Shown here in pieces: positions 49,240 to 57,633 of a stretch of 64,000 bases of DNA. The stretch comes from JBFAPK01 sp040676675 (lineage in GTDB: Bacteria > Actinomycetota > Actinomycetes > Mycobacteriales > Micromonosporaceae). The stretch spans positions 134,762 to 198,761 of the forward strand of contig NZ_JBFAPK010000010.1 of the NCBI RefSeq assembly GCF_040676675.1, in the 5' to 3' direction. The stretch's first letter is position 1; the number at the start of each line of letters is the position of its first letter. Below the pieces are notes generated by a model, which saw only the letters and a list, made by a program, of their open reading frames with translations, did no database searches and had not been told where the DNA came from. Made by a program: the position numbers and the translations under genes.

Positions 49240-49269
49240 CGCGTTCGCCGACTGCTCGGCCCTCGGGGC

Positions 49270-49893
49270 TCAGCCGGTGAATTCGTTGACGCCGAGGGCG
49301 AAGTCCCAGTGGCCGACCCCGTTGCCGGCAAGGCCCACCGTGACCACGCCCATTCCTTCCAGCCAGTGCGCCATTTTCAGGCCGCCGACGTTCAGCGGGC
49401 GCAGCCCGAGGCTCTCGACGAATGCCGCCACGGCCGCCTTGGCCTGCGCACTGTCGCCCGCGATGAAGACGTTGGGCCGGCCCTTCTCCAGCACATTACG
49501 GAAGATGGTGTTGAATGCCTTCACCACGCTGGCGCTGGCCGGGGCCACCTTGGCGACTTCCTGCGCGATCGAGGTCTCCTCGCTGTGGGCCAGTCCGTCG
49601 AACGTGGCGTTGAAGGGGTTGCTGATGTCGACGATGACCTTGCCCGCGAGGGCGTCTCCGTACTCGGCGACGACCGGAACGACACCGTCGTACAACAGGG
49701 CCGTGATGACGATGTCCCCGGCCGGGACGGCGCCCCACCTGCCCGTCGTCGCGCCGCCGCCCAGCGCCTTCGCCCGGTCGTCGGCCTTGGACTGATCGCG
49801 TCCCATGACCTCGACGGTGCTGCCGCCCGCCACCGCGAGCGTGCCGATGGTACGGGCCATGTTGCCCGTACCGATGAGGGTGATGCTGCTCAT
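49270..49893 (-). CDS. NADPH-dependent F420 reductase-like protein
   Basis: The 207-residue protein has an N-terminal Rossmann motif (ITLIGTGNMARTIGTLAVAGGSTVEVMGRD), DISNPFNATF in the middle and KAFNTIFRNVLEKGRPNVFIAGD, the pattern of the NADP_oxidoreductase F420-dependent (NpdG-like) family. Whether it truly reduces F420 cannot be decided; many relatives are of unknown substrate. It lies 60 bases downstream of an SDR on the same strand and could be cotranscribed with it. Confidence 0.82.
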   Translation of the reverse strand: MSSITLIGTGNMARTIGTLAVAGGSTVEVMGRDQSKADDRAKALGGGATTGRWGAVPAGDIVITALLYDGVVPVVAEYGDALAGKVIVDISNPFNATFDGLAHSEETSIAQEVAKVAPASASVVKAFNTIFRNVLEKGRPNVFIAGDSAQAKAAVAAFVESLGLRPLNVGGLKMAHWLEGMGVVTVGLAGNGVGHWDFALGVNEFTG

Positions 49894-49953
49894 GAGGTGT
49901 GCTCTCTTCCTTGGGTTGTCGTGGGCTGTGCCCGGGCATTCCTGCTCTGTGGT

Positions 49954-50688
49954 TCAGATGGCGGTGGTGCCGCCGTCGGCGACGAGTTCCAGGCCGTTGA
50001 CGTAGCTGGAGTCGTCGGAGGCGAGGAACAGGGCGACGGTGGCGATTTCTTCGGGGCGGCCCATCTTTCCGCGGGGGATGAGGGACTCGAACTGGCGCTT
50101 GGTGGCCTCGTCGAAGAGTTCTTCCTGCTTGGCGGTGGCGACCTGGCCGGGGGTCAGGACGTTGACCCGGATCTTGCGGTCGCGCAGTTCGTTGAGCCAG
50201 ACGCGGGCCCAGGCCTGCTGGACGGCCTTGCTGCCGGCGTAGAGGCTCCAGCCGGGGAAGGCGCCGAGGGAGGCGTTGGAGCCGGTCATGAGGATGGAGC
50301 CGCCGTCGTTGAAGAGCGGAAGGGCCTTCTGGACGGTGAATAGGGTGCCCCGGGCGTTGAGCCCGAACCAGGTGTCGAACTGGGCCTCGGTGATCTCACC
50401 GAGCGGGGCGGGCTCGCCGCCGCCGGCGCTGGCCCACAGTACGTCGAGGCTGCCCTTCTCCCGCTTGACGGTGTCGTACAGACGGTCCAGGTCGTCCAGG
50501 TTGGCGGCGTCGCCCTGGACCCCGGTGACGTTGCGGCCGATCTGCTTCACGGCCTCGTCCAGGGCGTCCTGGCGGCGGCCGGTGATGAAGACGTGCGCTC
50601 CCTCGTCGACGAACAGCTTCGCGCCGGCCAGCGCCATGCCGGTGGTGCCGCCAGTGATGACCGCTACCTTGCCGTCAAGCTTCCCCAT
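49954..50688 (-). CDS. SDR family oxidoreductase
   Basis: The 244-residue protein is a classical SDR: VAVITGGTTGMALAG is the cofactor loop (about 8-22), ASAGGGEP follows the NAG position, and LMTGSNASLGAFPGWSLYAGSKAVQQ holds the catalytic Ser, Tyr and Lys. The C-terminus LELVADGGTTAI is typical. ATG 50688 has a GGGAG ribosome site. It is divergent from a TetR gene and probably repressed by it. Confidence 0.92.
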   Translation of the reverse strand: MGKLDGKVAVITGGTTGMALAGAKLFVDEGAHVFITGRRQDALDEAVKQIGRNVTGVQGDAANLDDLDRLYDTVKREKGSLDVLWASAGGGEPAPLGEITEAQFDTWFGLNARGTLFTVQKALPLFNDGGSILMTGSNASLGAFPGWSLYAGSKAVQQAWARVWLNELRDRKIRVNVLTPGQVATAKQEELFDEATKRQFESLIPRGKMGRPEEIATVALFLASDDSSYVNGLELVADGGTTAI

Positions 50689-50737
50689 GATCGCTCCCTT
50701 GGGTCGGTGGTGCCGTGCGCACCTGGGGCGACGACGT

Positions 50738-50826
50738 TATGTACACCGCCCTGTGTGCTTACGGTACGGGGTGGGCGGCCGGGACGCAAACTATGTACAC
50801 CGGTCGTTACCCAGCTGGGGTACGAT
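50738..50826. promoter_or_regulatory. two TATGTACACCG boxes and leaderless tetR promoter
   Basis: TATGTACACCG occurs at 50738-50748 and 50792-50802, each with a TGTACA core. The second covers the expected -35 of TACGAT (50821-50826), which lies 6 nt before the TetR ATG at 50833. The pair is the probable operator of the TetR protein for itself and the divergent SDR. Confidence 0.55.
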
Positions 50827-50832
50827 GGACCC

Positions 50833-51474
50833 ATGACGGAGCTGGAGAAGGGCCCCCAGGGGCGCCGCCGTGGCCGGGGTGCCCGCGAGCGCATCCTCAG
50901 CGCGTCCCAGCAGCTGTTCCGCGAGCAGGGCATCAACCGCACCGGCATGGACCAGCTCTGCGCGGCGGCCCAGGTGTCCAAGCGCACGGCCTACCAGCAC
51001 TTCACCGGCAAGGACGAACTCGTCGCCGAGTACCTGCGCCGGTTCGACCCCTCCGTGCTGTCCGGCGTGTTCGACCGCACCGACCTCACGCCCCGCGAAC
51101 GGCTCCTCGCCGCCTTCGACGTCCCTCCCACCACCCCCCTGTGCCCCTACATCGGCGCCGCCGTCGAACTCCACGACCCCGAGCACCCCGCATCCCGGTA
51201 CGCGCGCGACTACAAGAAAGCCGTCGCCGCGCGGCTCGCCGACACCGCCCGGGAAGCCGGCGCCGCCGACCCTGAACAGCTCGGCGAGCAGCTCGCGCTG
51301 CTCCTCGACGGCGCCGCGGCCCGGACCCGGGTTCTCAACGCCGACGCCTTCCCCACCGCCGCCGCCATCGCCGCCGTCCTCATCGACAACGCCATCCCCG
51401 CGCCATCTCCTCGGCGGCCCAGCGGTGACCGCGGAACCACCGGGTCCGCGCCCGTTCCGGTGGGAGGCCAATGA
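50833..51474 (+). CDS. TetR family transcriptional regulator
   Basis: The 213-residue protein has a basic N-terminus (RRRGRGARERI) and TetR helix-turn-helix (about 19-62; ILSASQQLFREQGINRTGMDQLCAAAQVSKRTAYQHFTGKDELVAEYL). The ligand domain is helical and the last 25 residues are low-complexity. A TACGAT hexamer 6 nt before the ATG indicates a leaderless message, and two TATGTACACCG boxes lie in the divergent promoter region shared with the SDR gene. Confidence 0.9.
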   Translation: MTELEKGPQGRRRGRGARERILSASQQLFREQGINRTGMDQLCAAAQVSKRTAYQHFTGKDELVAEYLRRFDPSVLSGVFDRTDLTPRERLLAAFDVPPTTPLCPYIGAAVELHDPEHPASRYARDYKKAVAARLADTAREAGAADPEQLGEQLALLLDGAAARTRVLNADAFPTAAAIAAVLIDNAIPAPSPRRPSGDRGTTGSAPVPVGGQ

Positions 51475-51869
51475 CGGCCCGATCACGCCTTGTCGCCCGG
51501 AGGACGATGTCGGGCTCGGCGCGGCCGGAGCGGTAGCTCACGCCGTACAGGGGCAAGTAACGATTTCGGTGTCAGCTATGTACCCGTCACGGATCTGGCG
51601 CCCGATCAGGTGTGCCTCGCGGTGGCGGCATCGCGCACCTCGCTGGTGATCGACGACTTCCTCGCCGCGGCTCACGAGACGGCCGAGATCACCGCAGAAT
51701 GCGGGAACGATGAGATGTGGCAGCTGGCAAGCGGTGCCGCCGCACAGCACGGTTGATCAGTTCGACCGACAACAGCAGAGCCAACAGAGGGCGCCACAGC
51801 AAATAATTCCTCGTCACGTCGACGTTGTGGCCGTGCGTCTTCGCGGTGAAGTCGGGGTCGGTGCACGGA
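51475..51869. other. 395-bp region with a LysR C-terminal remnant
   Basis: 51560-51690 reads DFGVSYVPVTDLAPDQVCLA then VAASRTSLVIDDFLAAA, which resembles the C-terminal end of a LysR substrate-binding domain, with no N-terminus or DNA-binding region. A minus-strand frame at 51730-51860 (KTHGHNVDVTRNYLLWRPLL) also looks protein-like but incomplete. Both are probably gene debris. Confidence 0.45.
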
Positions 51870-52799
51870 TCAGAGCGGACCGGGCTGAGGGGAGTGGCGG
51901 GTGGGCTCCGCCGCCCGAGACGGCGTAGCCGCCCAGCTGGCAAGAAGTTTGAGCCGCTCTTCGGAGGCGGTGCCGGGTTTGGCGGTGTAGATGACCAGGT
52001 TGTGCACGGCTCGACCGGACAGGGGTAGGTCGAGGTGCTGGAAGGTCAGCTCCAGCTGGCCGACGTCGGGGTGCTGGAGCCGTTTGACGCCGTCGTGGCG
52101 GATCAGGACGTCGTGCGCGGCCCATCGGCTGCGGAACTCGGGGCTGAGGGTGGACAGCTCGCCGATGAGGTCGCGCAGTGCCCGGTCGCGGGGCTCGCGG
52201 CCGACCTCGGCGCGCAGCAGGGCGGCGGTGGCGGTGCCGGCGGCGTCCCAGTCGACGAAGAAGTCGTGTGCGCCGGGGTCGAGGAAGATGTAGCGGGCGA
52301 TGTTGGGGCGGCCGCGCTTGTCGATGGTGGCGCTGTCGAACATCGGTGCGTACAGGGCTCGGGCCAGGGGGTTGCTGGCGATGACGTCGGTGCGGCCGTC
52401 GCGTACGAACGCCGAGGACATGGTCATGGAGTCGAGCAGCCATTGGACCCGGGTCGGTACCTCGACCTCCCTGCGACGCGACGGCGTGCGACTCTCCGGC
52501 CGCGACGACCGGGCCAGGTCGAACAGGTAGGTGCGTTCGTCGTCGTCCAGTCGCAGGGCGCGGGCGACCGCGTCGAGGACGCCTTCGGACACGCCGCCGA
52601 TGTGCCCCTTCTCCAGCCGCGTGTACCACTCCGTGCTCACGCCGGCGAGGACGGCGACCTCCTCGCGTCGCAGCCCGGCGACCCGGCGACGGGCGCTGGT
52701 CGGCAGCCCGACCTGTGCCGGGGTGATTTTGGCGCGTCGGCTGGCGAGGAAGTCCCGGATCTCGCCGCGGTTTCCGGGCTGCGGGTCCATGTCCTTCAC
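51870..52799 (-). CDS. XRE regulator with MmyB-like ligand-binding domain
   Basis: The 309-residue protein has a helix-turn-helix of the XRE type (about 12-80; REEVAVLAGVSTEWYTRLEKGHIGGVSEGVLDAVARAL) and a C-terminal MmyB-like PAS-type domain (about 108-285; FVRDGRTDVIASNPLARALYAPMF, RYIFLDPGAHDFFVDWDAAG) that binds fatty-acid-like ligands in relatives. It is divergent from an aldo/keto reductase, the common arrangement for this regulator family. GTG 52799 or ATG 52790 may be the start. Confidence 0.9.
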   Translation of the reverse strand: MKDMDPQPGNRGEIRDFLASRRAKITPAQVGLPTSARRRVAGLRREEVAVLAGVSTEWYTRLEKGHIGGVSEGVLDAVARALRLDDDERTYLFDLARSSRPESRTPSRRREVEVPTRVQWLLDSMTMSSAFVRDGRTDVIASNPLARALYAPMFDSATIDKRGRPNIARYIFLDPGAHDFFVDWDAAGTATAALLRAEVGREPRDRALRDLIGELSTLSPEFRSRWAAHDVLIRHDGVKRLQHPDVGQLELTFQHLDLPLSGRAVHNLVIYTAKPGTASEERLKLLASWAATPSRAAEPTRHSPQPGPL

Positions 52800-52940
52800 G
52801 GTAGCCGCTGGTCACGGCACGAGGGGGGCTGAGGTTACACCCCCGATAGACGCGGCCTTCTCCGGTGGCGGCGAGTGCGGTCCTCTGGCGATCGAACGTT
52901 CCAGCAGGACCCCGACGAGGAAGTGGCGGAGGTAGGGGAC

Positions 52941-53894
52941 ATGACGAGCAAGACACTGACCGCGCCGGCGGTGGCCCTGGGCACATGGGCCTGGGGAGAC
53001 AGCGGCGAGCTGGGCGACGGCTATTTCGGCAGTCGGCTGACCGCGTCCGGCCTGCGAGAGATCGTCGAGAAGGCACAAGCGACCGGGTTCACGCTGTGGG
53101 ACACCGCGGTGGTGTACGGCACGGGTCACTCGGAGACGGTCCTCGGTCAGGCGCTGAAGGGCTACGCCCGCGGCGAGTACCAGCTGTCGACGAAGTTCAC
53201 CCCGCAGGCCGCGGGCAACGGCGCCGATCCGGTCGCGGACATGCTGGAGCAGAGCCTCGACCGACTGGGTACGGACTATGTCGATCTGTACTGGATCCAC
53301 AACCCCGCCGACGTGGCACGTTGGACACCGCTGCTGATTCCACTGCTGCGCAGCGGCAGGGTCAAGCACGTCGGCGTCTCGAACCACAACCTGAAGCAGA
53401 TCGCTCTGGCCGACCAGATCCTCGGCGCGGCCGGCTTCCGCGTGGAGGCGGTCCAGAACCACTACAGTCTCCTGTACCGCAGTTCCGAGCGCGCGGGCAT
53501 TCTCGACTACTGCCGCGAGCACGACGTGCGGTTCTTCTCCTACATGGTCCTCGAACAGGGCGCGCTGAGCGGCAGGTACAGCCCGGCCCGTCCGTTGCCG
53601 GAGGGCAGCAGCCGGGCGGCCGTGTACAACGGCATCCTTCCCCGACTGCGGGCGCTGACGGACAGGATGGCGACGATCGGCGAGGACCGGGGCGCGTCCG
53701 CCGCCGACATCGCCACCGCCTGGGCCATCGCCAAGGGAACCACCCCGATCATCGGGGTCACCAAGACGAGTTACCTCGACGGGCTGATCCGGGCCCGCGG
53801 CATCGAACTCGCCGACGAGGAGATCGCGGAGCTGGAGGCGCTGGGGGATGCCGCGGACGTCGACACGCGCGGCTTCTGGGAGCACGAGATGTAG
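52941..53894 (+). CDS. aldo/keto reductase
   Basis: The 317-residue protein is an AKR with LWDTAVVYGTGHSETVLG (Asp and Tyr), STKFTPQ (Lys) and YVDLYWIHNPAD (His), and TPIIGVTKTSYLDGL at the cofactor site. It is the third AKR in the window and differs clearly in sequence from the other two. ATG 52941 has a GGAGG site upstream. The divergent MmyB-type XRE gene is its probable regulator. Confidence 0.9.
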   Translation: MTSKTLTAPAVALGTWAWGDSGELGDGYFGSRLTASGLREIVEKAQATGFTLWDTAVVYGTGHSETVLGQALKGYARGEYQLSTKFTPQAAGNGADPVADMLEQSLDRLGTDYVDLYWIHNPADVARWTPLLIPLLRSGRVKHVGVSNHNLKQIALADQILGAAGFRVEAVQNHYSLLYRSSERAGILDYCREHDVRFFSYMVLEQGALSGRYSPARPLPEGSSRAAVYNGILPRLRALTDRMATIGEDRGASAADIATAWAIAKGTTPIIGVTKTSYLDGLIRARGIELADEEIAELEALGDAADVDTRGFWEHEM

Positions 53895-54188
53895 CAGTCG
53901 TCGGCGGACGGAGGAGAGAGCACCCGGGAAGGGAGGGGAGATGCGGTGGTGAGAAAGGCCATTCGTCCCCGTTGAACGGTTGGCCGCCATGCTGCGTACG
54001 GGGTGCGCCGCACCCGCCGCGACCAGCACCGATGCCGTGTGGCGCGGCGTACCTGCCCGCCCGGACCCGGTACGCCCGCCGGCGCCGGCGCCGGCCCGCC
54101 GCGACGGTCGTCCCGGGACTACTTGTGAGTTCAACTAGATCACGTGAGGATCAAGACAACTGTCCATTGATGGTTGTGGAGGTCCACC

Positions 54189-54542
54189 ATGCGTAGGTTG
54201 ACAGCGAGGATCGGTGCGACGCTGGCCGCTCTCACCGTCGCGGCCGTCGGCGCCACCGTCGCGGCGGCGCCGGCCTCGGCCGACGACTGGCCCGAGCCGA
54301 ACCCCGTCGGCATCTACTTCTACTCCGGCTGGTTCACCGAGCAGGTCGGGCACTACCGGGACGTGACGCGGTGCCTGCCGGTGCCACCGAAGGCCGAGTC
54401 GCACGTCGGCTACCCGACGTCCCCGGTCAACGCCTTCCGCTTCTTCGCCACCGACGACTGCACGGGCCAGGCGACCGGCATGGACACGCTCCGCAGTTAC
54501 CCGGCGGGGCAGTACCGGTCCTTCGTCGGCGTGGTGGCCTGA
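54189..54542 (+). CDS. small secreted protein of unknown function
   Basis: The 117-residue protein has a signal peptide (RRLTARIGATLAALTVAAVG, cleavage after ASA near residue 31) and a mature part of about 86 residues with two cysteines (TRCLPVP and TDDCTGQ) that may pair, and an aromatic N-terminal stretch (GIYFYSGWF). I know no family. ATG 54189 has GTGGAGGT 5 nt upstream. It is followed by a long inverted repeat at 54562-54635. Confidence 0.65.
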   Translation: MRRLTARIGATLAALTVAAVGATVAAAPASADDWPEPNPVGIYFYSGWFTEQVGHYRDVTRCLPVPPKAESHVGYPTSPVNAFRFFATDDCTGQATGMDTLRSYPAGQYRSFVGVVA

Positions 54543-54561
54543 CCCGCCCCGGCCCGCTCGT

Positions 54562-54635
54562 GTCGATCATGGAGTTGTGGTCGGAGCAAACCGCACCAAT
54601 AGCGGCAAATCGCTGACCACAACTCCATGATCGAC
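54562..54635. repeat. palindromic repeat with 21-bp arms, likely dispersed
   Basis: Arms of 21 bp (54562-54582 and 54615-54635), beginning GTCGATCATGGAGTTGTGG on the left, are perfectly complementary around a 32-nt loop holding a further CCGC/GCGG stem. I recall this sequence as a repeated element of Micromonosporaceae. Lying between two convergent genes, it probably works as a bidirectional terminator. Confidence 0.75.
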
Positions 54636-54661
54636 GGGGAGAGGTCGGGGCCGGGGGTGGG

Positions 54662-55243
54662 TCAGGCGAGGTCGGTCAGGCGGGCGTGCAGGTGCATGTC
54701 GTGCCAGCCGTCGGTGTGCAGCAGGGCGCTGCGCTCGACACCCTCCAGCGCGAAGCCGGCCTTCTCGGCCGCCCGGCAGGACGGCTGGTTGAGCGTCGAG
54801 TGGCGCAGCGTCAACCGGTGCAGCCCCAGCTCCTCGAACGACCAGCGGGCGAGCGCCTCGGTGGCGCGTACCACCACACCCCGGCCCCGGGCCTCCGGCA
54901 GCACCCAGTAGGCGACCTCGGCCACCCCGTCGAAGAGATTGATCTCGCGCAGCCCGACCCGGCCCACCAGCGCGTCGTCGGCGTCCGTGACCGCCCAGGA
55001 GGCGGCGCGCTCGGCCGCCCAGTGCACCCGCCACTGGTTGATCCACGCCACGGCCTCGTCCGCCGAGGCCATCGCGTGGGTGTGCCAGCGCTGGATGGCG
55101 GGATCGGTGAAGGCGAGCGCCACCGCGGGCGCGTCGGCCGGCCGGAACGGCCGCAGCGTCAGCGCGCCGTCGGCGTACAGGGTTGGCTGTTCCCGCCCGC
55201 TGAGGGCGCCGCCCGGCAGGACCGGGGGTACGAGGGATGGCAC
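54662..55243 (-). CDS. GNAT acetyltransferase (RimJ/RimL type)
   Basis: The 193-residue protein has TLRPFRPADAPAVALAFTDPAIQRWH at the start, EVAYWVLPEARGRGVVVRATEALARWSF as the acetyl-CoA loop and RLTLRHSTLNQPSCRAAEKAGFALEGVERSAL at the end, the RimJ/RimL pattern. It acetylates a protein N-terminus or a small molecule. GTG 55243 is chosen, with GGGG just upstream and CATGAT 6 nt before it. It is divergent from the PucR-type regulator, only 43 bases apart. Confidence 0.87.
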   Translation of the reverse strand: MPSLVPPVLPGGALSGREQPTLYADGALTLRPFRPADAPAVALAFTDPAIQRWHTHAMASADEAVAWINQWRVHWAAERAASWAVTDADDALVGRVGLREINLFDGVAEVAYWVLPEARGRGVVVRATEALARWSFEELGLHRLTLRHSTLNQPSCRAAEKAGFALEGVERSALLHTDGWHDMHLHARLTDLA

Positions 55244-55273
55244 CGCCCCATCATGCCAACCGGCGGGCGGCGG

Positions 55274-55279
55274 TAGCGT
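55274..55279 (+). promoter_or_regulatory. -10 hexamer TAGCGT for leaderless PucR-type gene
   Basis: TAGCGT is followed by 7 nt and GTG 55287, which is also the family-like N-terminus. Confidence 0.45.
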
Positions 55280-55286
55280 GGCGGTC

Positions 55287-56954
55287 GTGTTCCCTACGGT
55301 CCGTGAGGTGCTCGCCCTCGACCCGGTGCGGCACGGCGGGCCCCGCCTGGTGGCCGGCGAGAACGGCCTCGACCGGGCCGTACGCTGGGTACACGTCGCC
55401 GAGGTGCCCGACATCGCCCCGCAGCTCGGCGGGGGCGAACTCGTGCTCAGCACCGGGATCGGCCTGCCCGCCGACGACGGCGGGTTGCGGGCCTTCATCG
55501 GCGACCTCACCGACGTGGGCGTCTCCGGGCTGGTGGTCGAACTTGGCCGGCGCTACCCCACGAGCGTGCCCCGGGTCATGGTCGCCGCCGCCGAGCGGCG
55601 GGGGCTTCCGCTGGTCGAGCTGCGCCGGCCGACCCCGTTCGTACGGATCACGGAGGCGGTGCACGGGCTGATCGTCGACGCCCAGCTCGCCGAGCTGCGG
55701 GCCACCGAGGAGATCCACCAGCGCTTCACCGAACTCTCCATGGACGGCGCGGAACCGGGCGAGGTGGTGCGCCAGGCCGCCGAGCTGGCCGGCTGCCCCG
55801 TCGTACTGGAGAACCTCTCCCGGCAGGTGCTCGCGTACGACGCCGCGGGCGACCGCGCCGACCTGCTGCTCGCCGGCTGGGAGCAGCAGTCCCGCCGGAT
55901 CCGGCCCGCCGGCCGGACCGCGTACGACCCGGACGCCGGCTGGCTCGTCACCACGGTGGGCGCCCGCGGACAGGACTGGGGCCGGCTGCTGCTGCGCTGG
56001 CCCGGCGACGAGTTCTCCTCGGTCGCCGGGGCGCCGCCGACCCGGCTGACGATCCTGCTGGAGCGCGCCGCCTCGACGCTGGCCCTGGGCCGGCTAATCC
56101 GCCGCGACGCCGAGGGGCTGGAACGGCAGATCCACCGCACCCTGCTCACCGCCCTGCTCGACCACGCCCGCCCGGTCGGCGAGGTGGCGCTGCGGGCGCG
56201 GGCGCTCGGCGTGACGCTGGAGCGCCGGCACCTGGTCGGCGTCGTGGTGCGCCACCGCGCCGACGAGGCCGGCACCGAGGCAGCCCAGGCGCGGCTGCGG
56301 GACCTGGCCGAGGCGGTCGGCGACGCGTTGCGGGAGGCCCGGCTCAGCGGGCTGGCCAGCGCGCTCGACGAGCAGGCGGTGGGGGTGCTGCTCGCGCTGC
56401 GCGACCCGGGGGCCGAGGACGGGGCGCTGGCCGCCTTCGCCGCCGCGCTGCGACGCGTACGCCTGGACGCGGAGCCGGCCCACGACGCCGCCGGAGCCCC
56501 CGGTGAGGTGATCGTGGCCGCCGGGTCGGGGGTGGCGACCCTGGCCGAGGCCCGCCGGTCGCTGCTGGAGGCGCGGCAGATCGCCGAGGCGGCCCGCCGG
56601 GGGCGCCGGGGTGACCTGGCCGTCTACCGGCTGCCGCACGTCGGGCTCGCCGGCCTGCTGCACCTGCTGCGCGACGAGCCGCGCCTACAGACCTTCGTCG
56701 AGCGGGAACTCGGCCCGCTGCTCGCCTACGACGCCGAGCACCCGCGCGAGCAACTGCTCGGCACCCTGCGCGTCTACCTCGAACAGGGGCGCAACAAGTC
56801 GGCGGCGGCCGCGGTGGCGCACCTGTCCCGGCCGGCCTTCTACGACCGGCTCGGCCGGGTGGGCCGCATCCTCGGCGCCGACCTGGACTCGATCGACGTC
56901 TGCCTCTCCCTGCACGTCGCCCTGCTCGCCCTCGACGCGGTCCGCAACCCCTGA
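55287..56954 (+). CDS. PucR family transcriptional regulator
   Basis: The 555-residue protein has an N-terminal PucR sensor domain (FPTVREVLALDPVRHGGPRLVAGENGLDRAVRWVHVAEVPDIAPQL, about 1-120), a central GGDEF-like CdaR region and a C-terminal HTH_30 (about 490-545; LGTLRVYLEQGRNKSAAAAVAHLSRPAFYDRLGRVGRILGADLDS). PucR relatives control purine or amine catabolism genes by ligand binding, but no such operon is adjacent. A 22-bp tandem duplication begins at its last codons (56946-56989). Confidence 0.92.
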   Translation: MFPTVREVLALDPVRHGGPRLVAGENGLDRAVRWVHVAEVPDIAPQLGGGELVLSTGIGLPADDGGLRAFIGDLTDVGVSGLVVELGRRYPTSVPRVMVAAAERRGLPLVELRRPTPFVRITEAVHGLIVDAQLAELRATEEIHQRFTELSMDGAEPGEVVRQAAELAGCPVVLENLSRQVLAYDAAGDRADLLLAGWEQQSRRIRPAGRTAYDPDAGWLVTTVGARGQDWGRLLLRWPGDEFSSVAGAPPTRLTILLERAASTLALGRLIRRDAEGLERQIHRTLLTALLDHARPVGEVALRARALGVTLERRHLVGVVVRHRADEAGTEAAQARLRDLAEAVGDALREARLSGLASALDEQAVGVLLALRDPGAEDGALAAFAAALRRVRLDAEPAHDAAGAPGEVIVAAGSGVATLAEARRSLLEARQIAEAARRGRRGDLAVYRLPHVGLAGLLHLLRDEPRLQTFVERELGPLLAYDAEHPREQLLGTLRVYLEQGRNKSAAAAVAHLSRPAFYDRLGRVGRILGADLDSIDVCLSLHVALLALDAVRNP

Positions 56955-56989
56955 CCGGTGCGGCGGGAACCCCTGACCGGCGCGGCGGG
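56946..56989. repeat. 22-bp tandem duplication across the PucR stop codon
   Basis: Two copies (56946-56967 and 56968-56989) differ by one base; each includes an AACCCCTGACCGG block containing the TGA stop. Confidence 0.9.
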
Positions 56990-57047
56990 CGGCGAATTGC
57001 CGGCTAGCCGGGATGCCGTACGCCGCCGGGCGGGCCATCGTGGTGGC

Positions 57048-57410
57048 GTGACGTACCGATACCTCATCGTCGACGACAGCGAACGGTTCCTGCGTTCCGC
57101 CCGTCGACTGCTGGAGCGCGAGGGCGCGACGGTGGTGGCCGCCGTCTCCACCGGCGACGACGCGATCGCCGCCGCGACGGCCACGCCGGTCGACGTCTCG
57201 CTGGTCGACGTGTACCTCGGCGGGGAGAACGGGGCGGACGTGGCCGACGCTCTGTCCCGGCGCGGCCTGGGCGGGAAGATCCTGCTCGTCTCGACCCGCG
57301 CGGCCGAGGACGTGGTCGACGTGGTCACCCAGAGCGCGGCCGTGGGATTCCTCCCGAAATCCGACATTTCGGTGGCGGCGATCCGCGCGATCCTGACGCC
57401 GGCCCCGTGA
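57048..57410 (+). CDS. stand-alone response-regulator receiver domain
   Basis: The 120-residue protein is a CheY-like receiver and nothing else: acidic pair Asp9-Asp10, phosphoacceptor Asp54 (VSLVDVYLGG), Thr/Ser in LLVSTRA and Lys104 in FLPKSD. GTG 57048 is the start, with CATCGT 6 nt before it. It lies beside a full two-component system on the opposite strand and may be phosphorylated by the same kinase as a phosphate sink or diffusible messenger. Confidence 0.88.
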   Translation: MTYRYLIVDDSERFLRSARRLLEREGATVVAAVSTGDDAIAAATATPVDVSLVDVYLGGENGADVADALSRRGLGGKILLVSTRAAEDVVDVVTQSAAVGFLPKSDISVAAIRAILTPAP

Positions 57411-57633
57411 CCACCGGAAGCAGGCCGTGACCGTGGCGCAGGTGGTCGTGACGGAGTAGGCCGGCTGCACCAGGGCGACCTGGAAATATCGGATGCTCGT
57501 CGAACCACCGGTCACGACCGGTCACGCACCGTTACTGGCTCGGCGAGTTCAGGTCATGGTCGGGTTACGGCCGTCCCGGTGGACCCGGTTCCTCCCGTCA
57601 CAGCCAGGCAGGTGCCGGGGCCGTGATCGGGGG

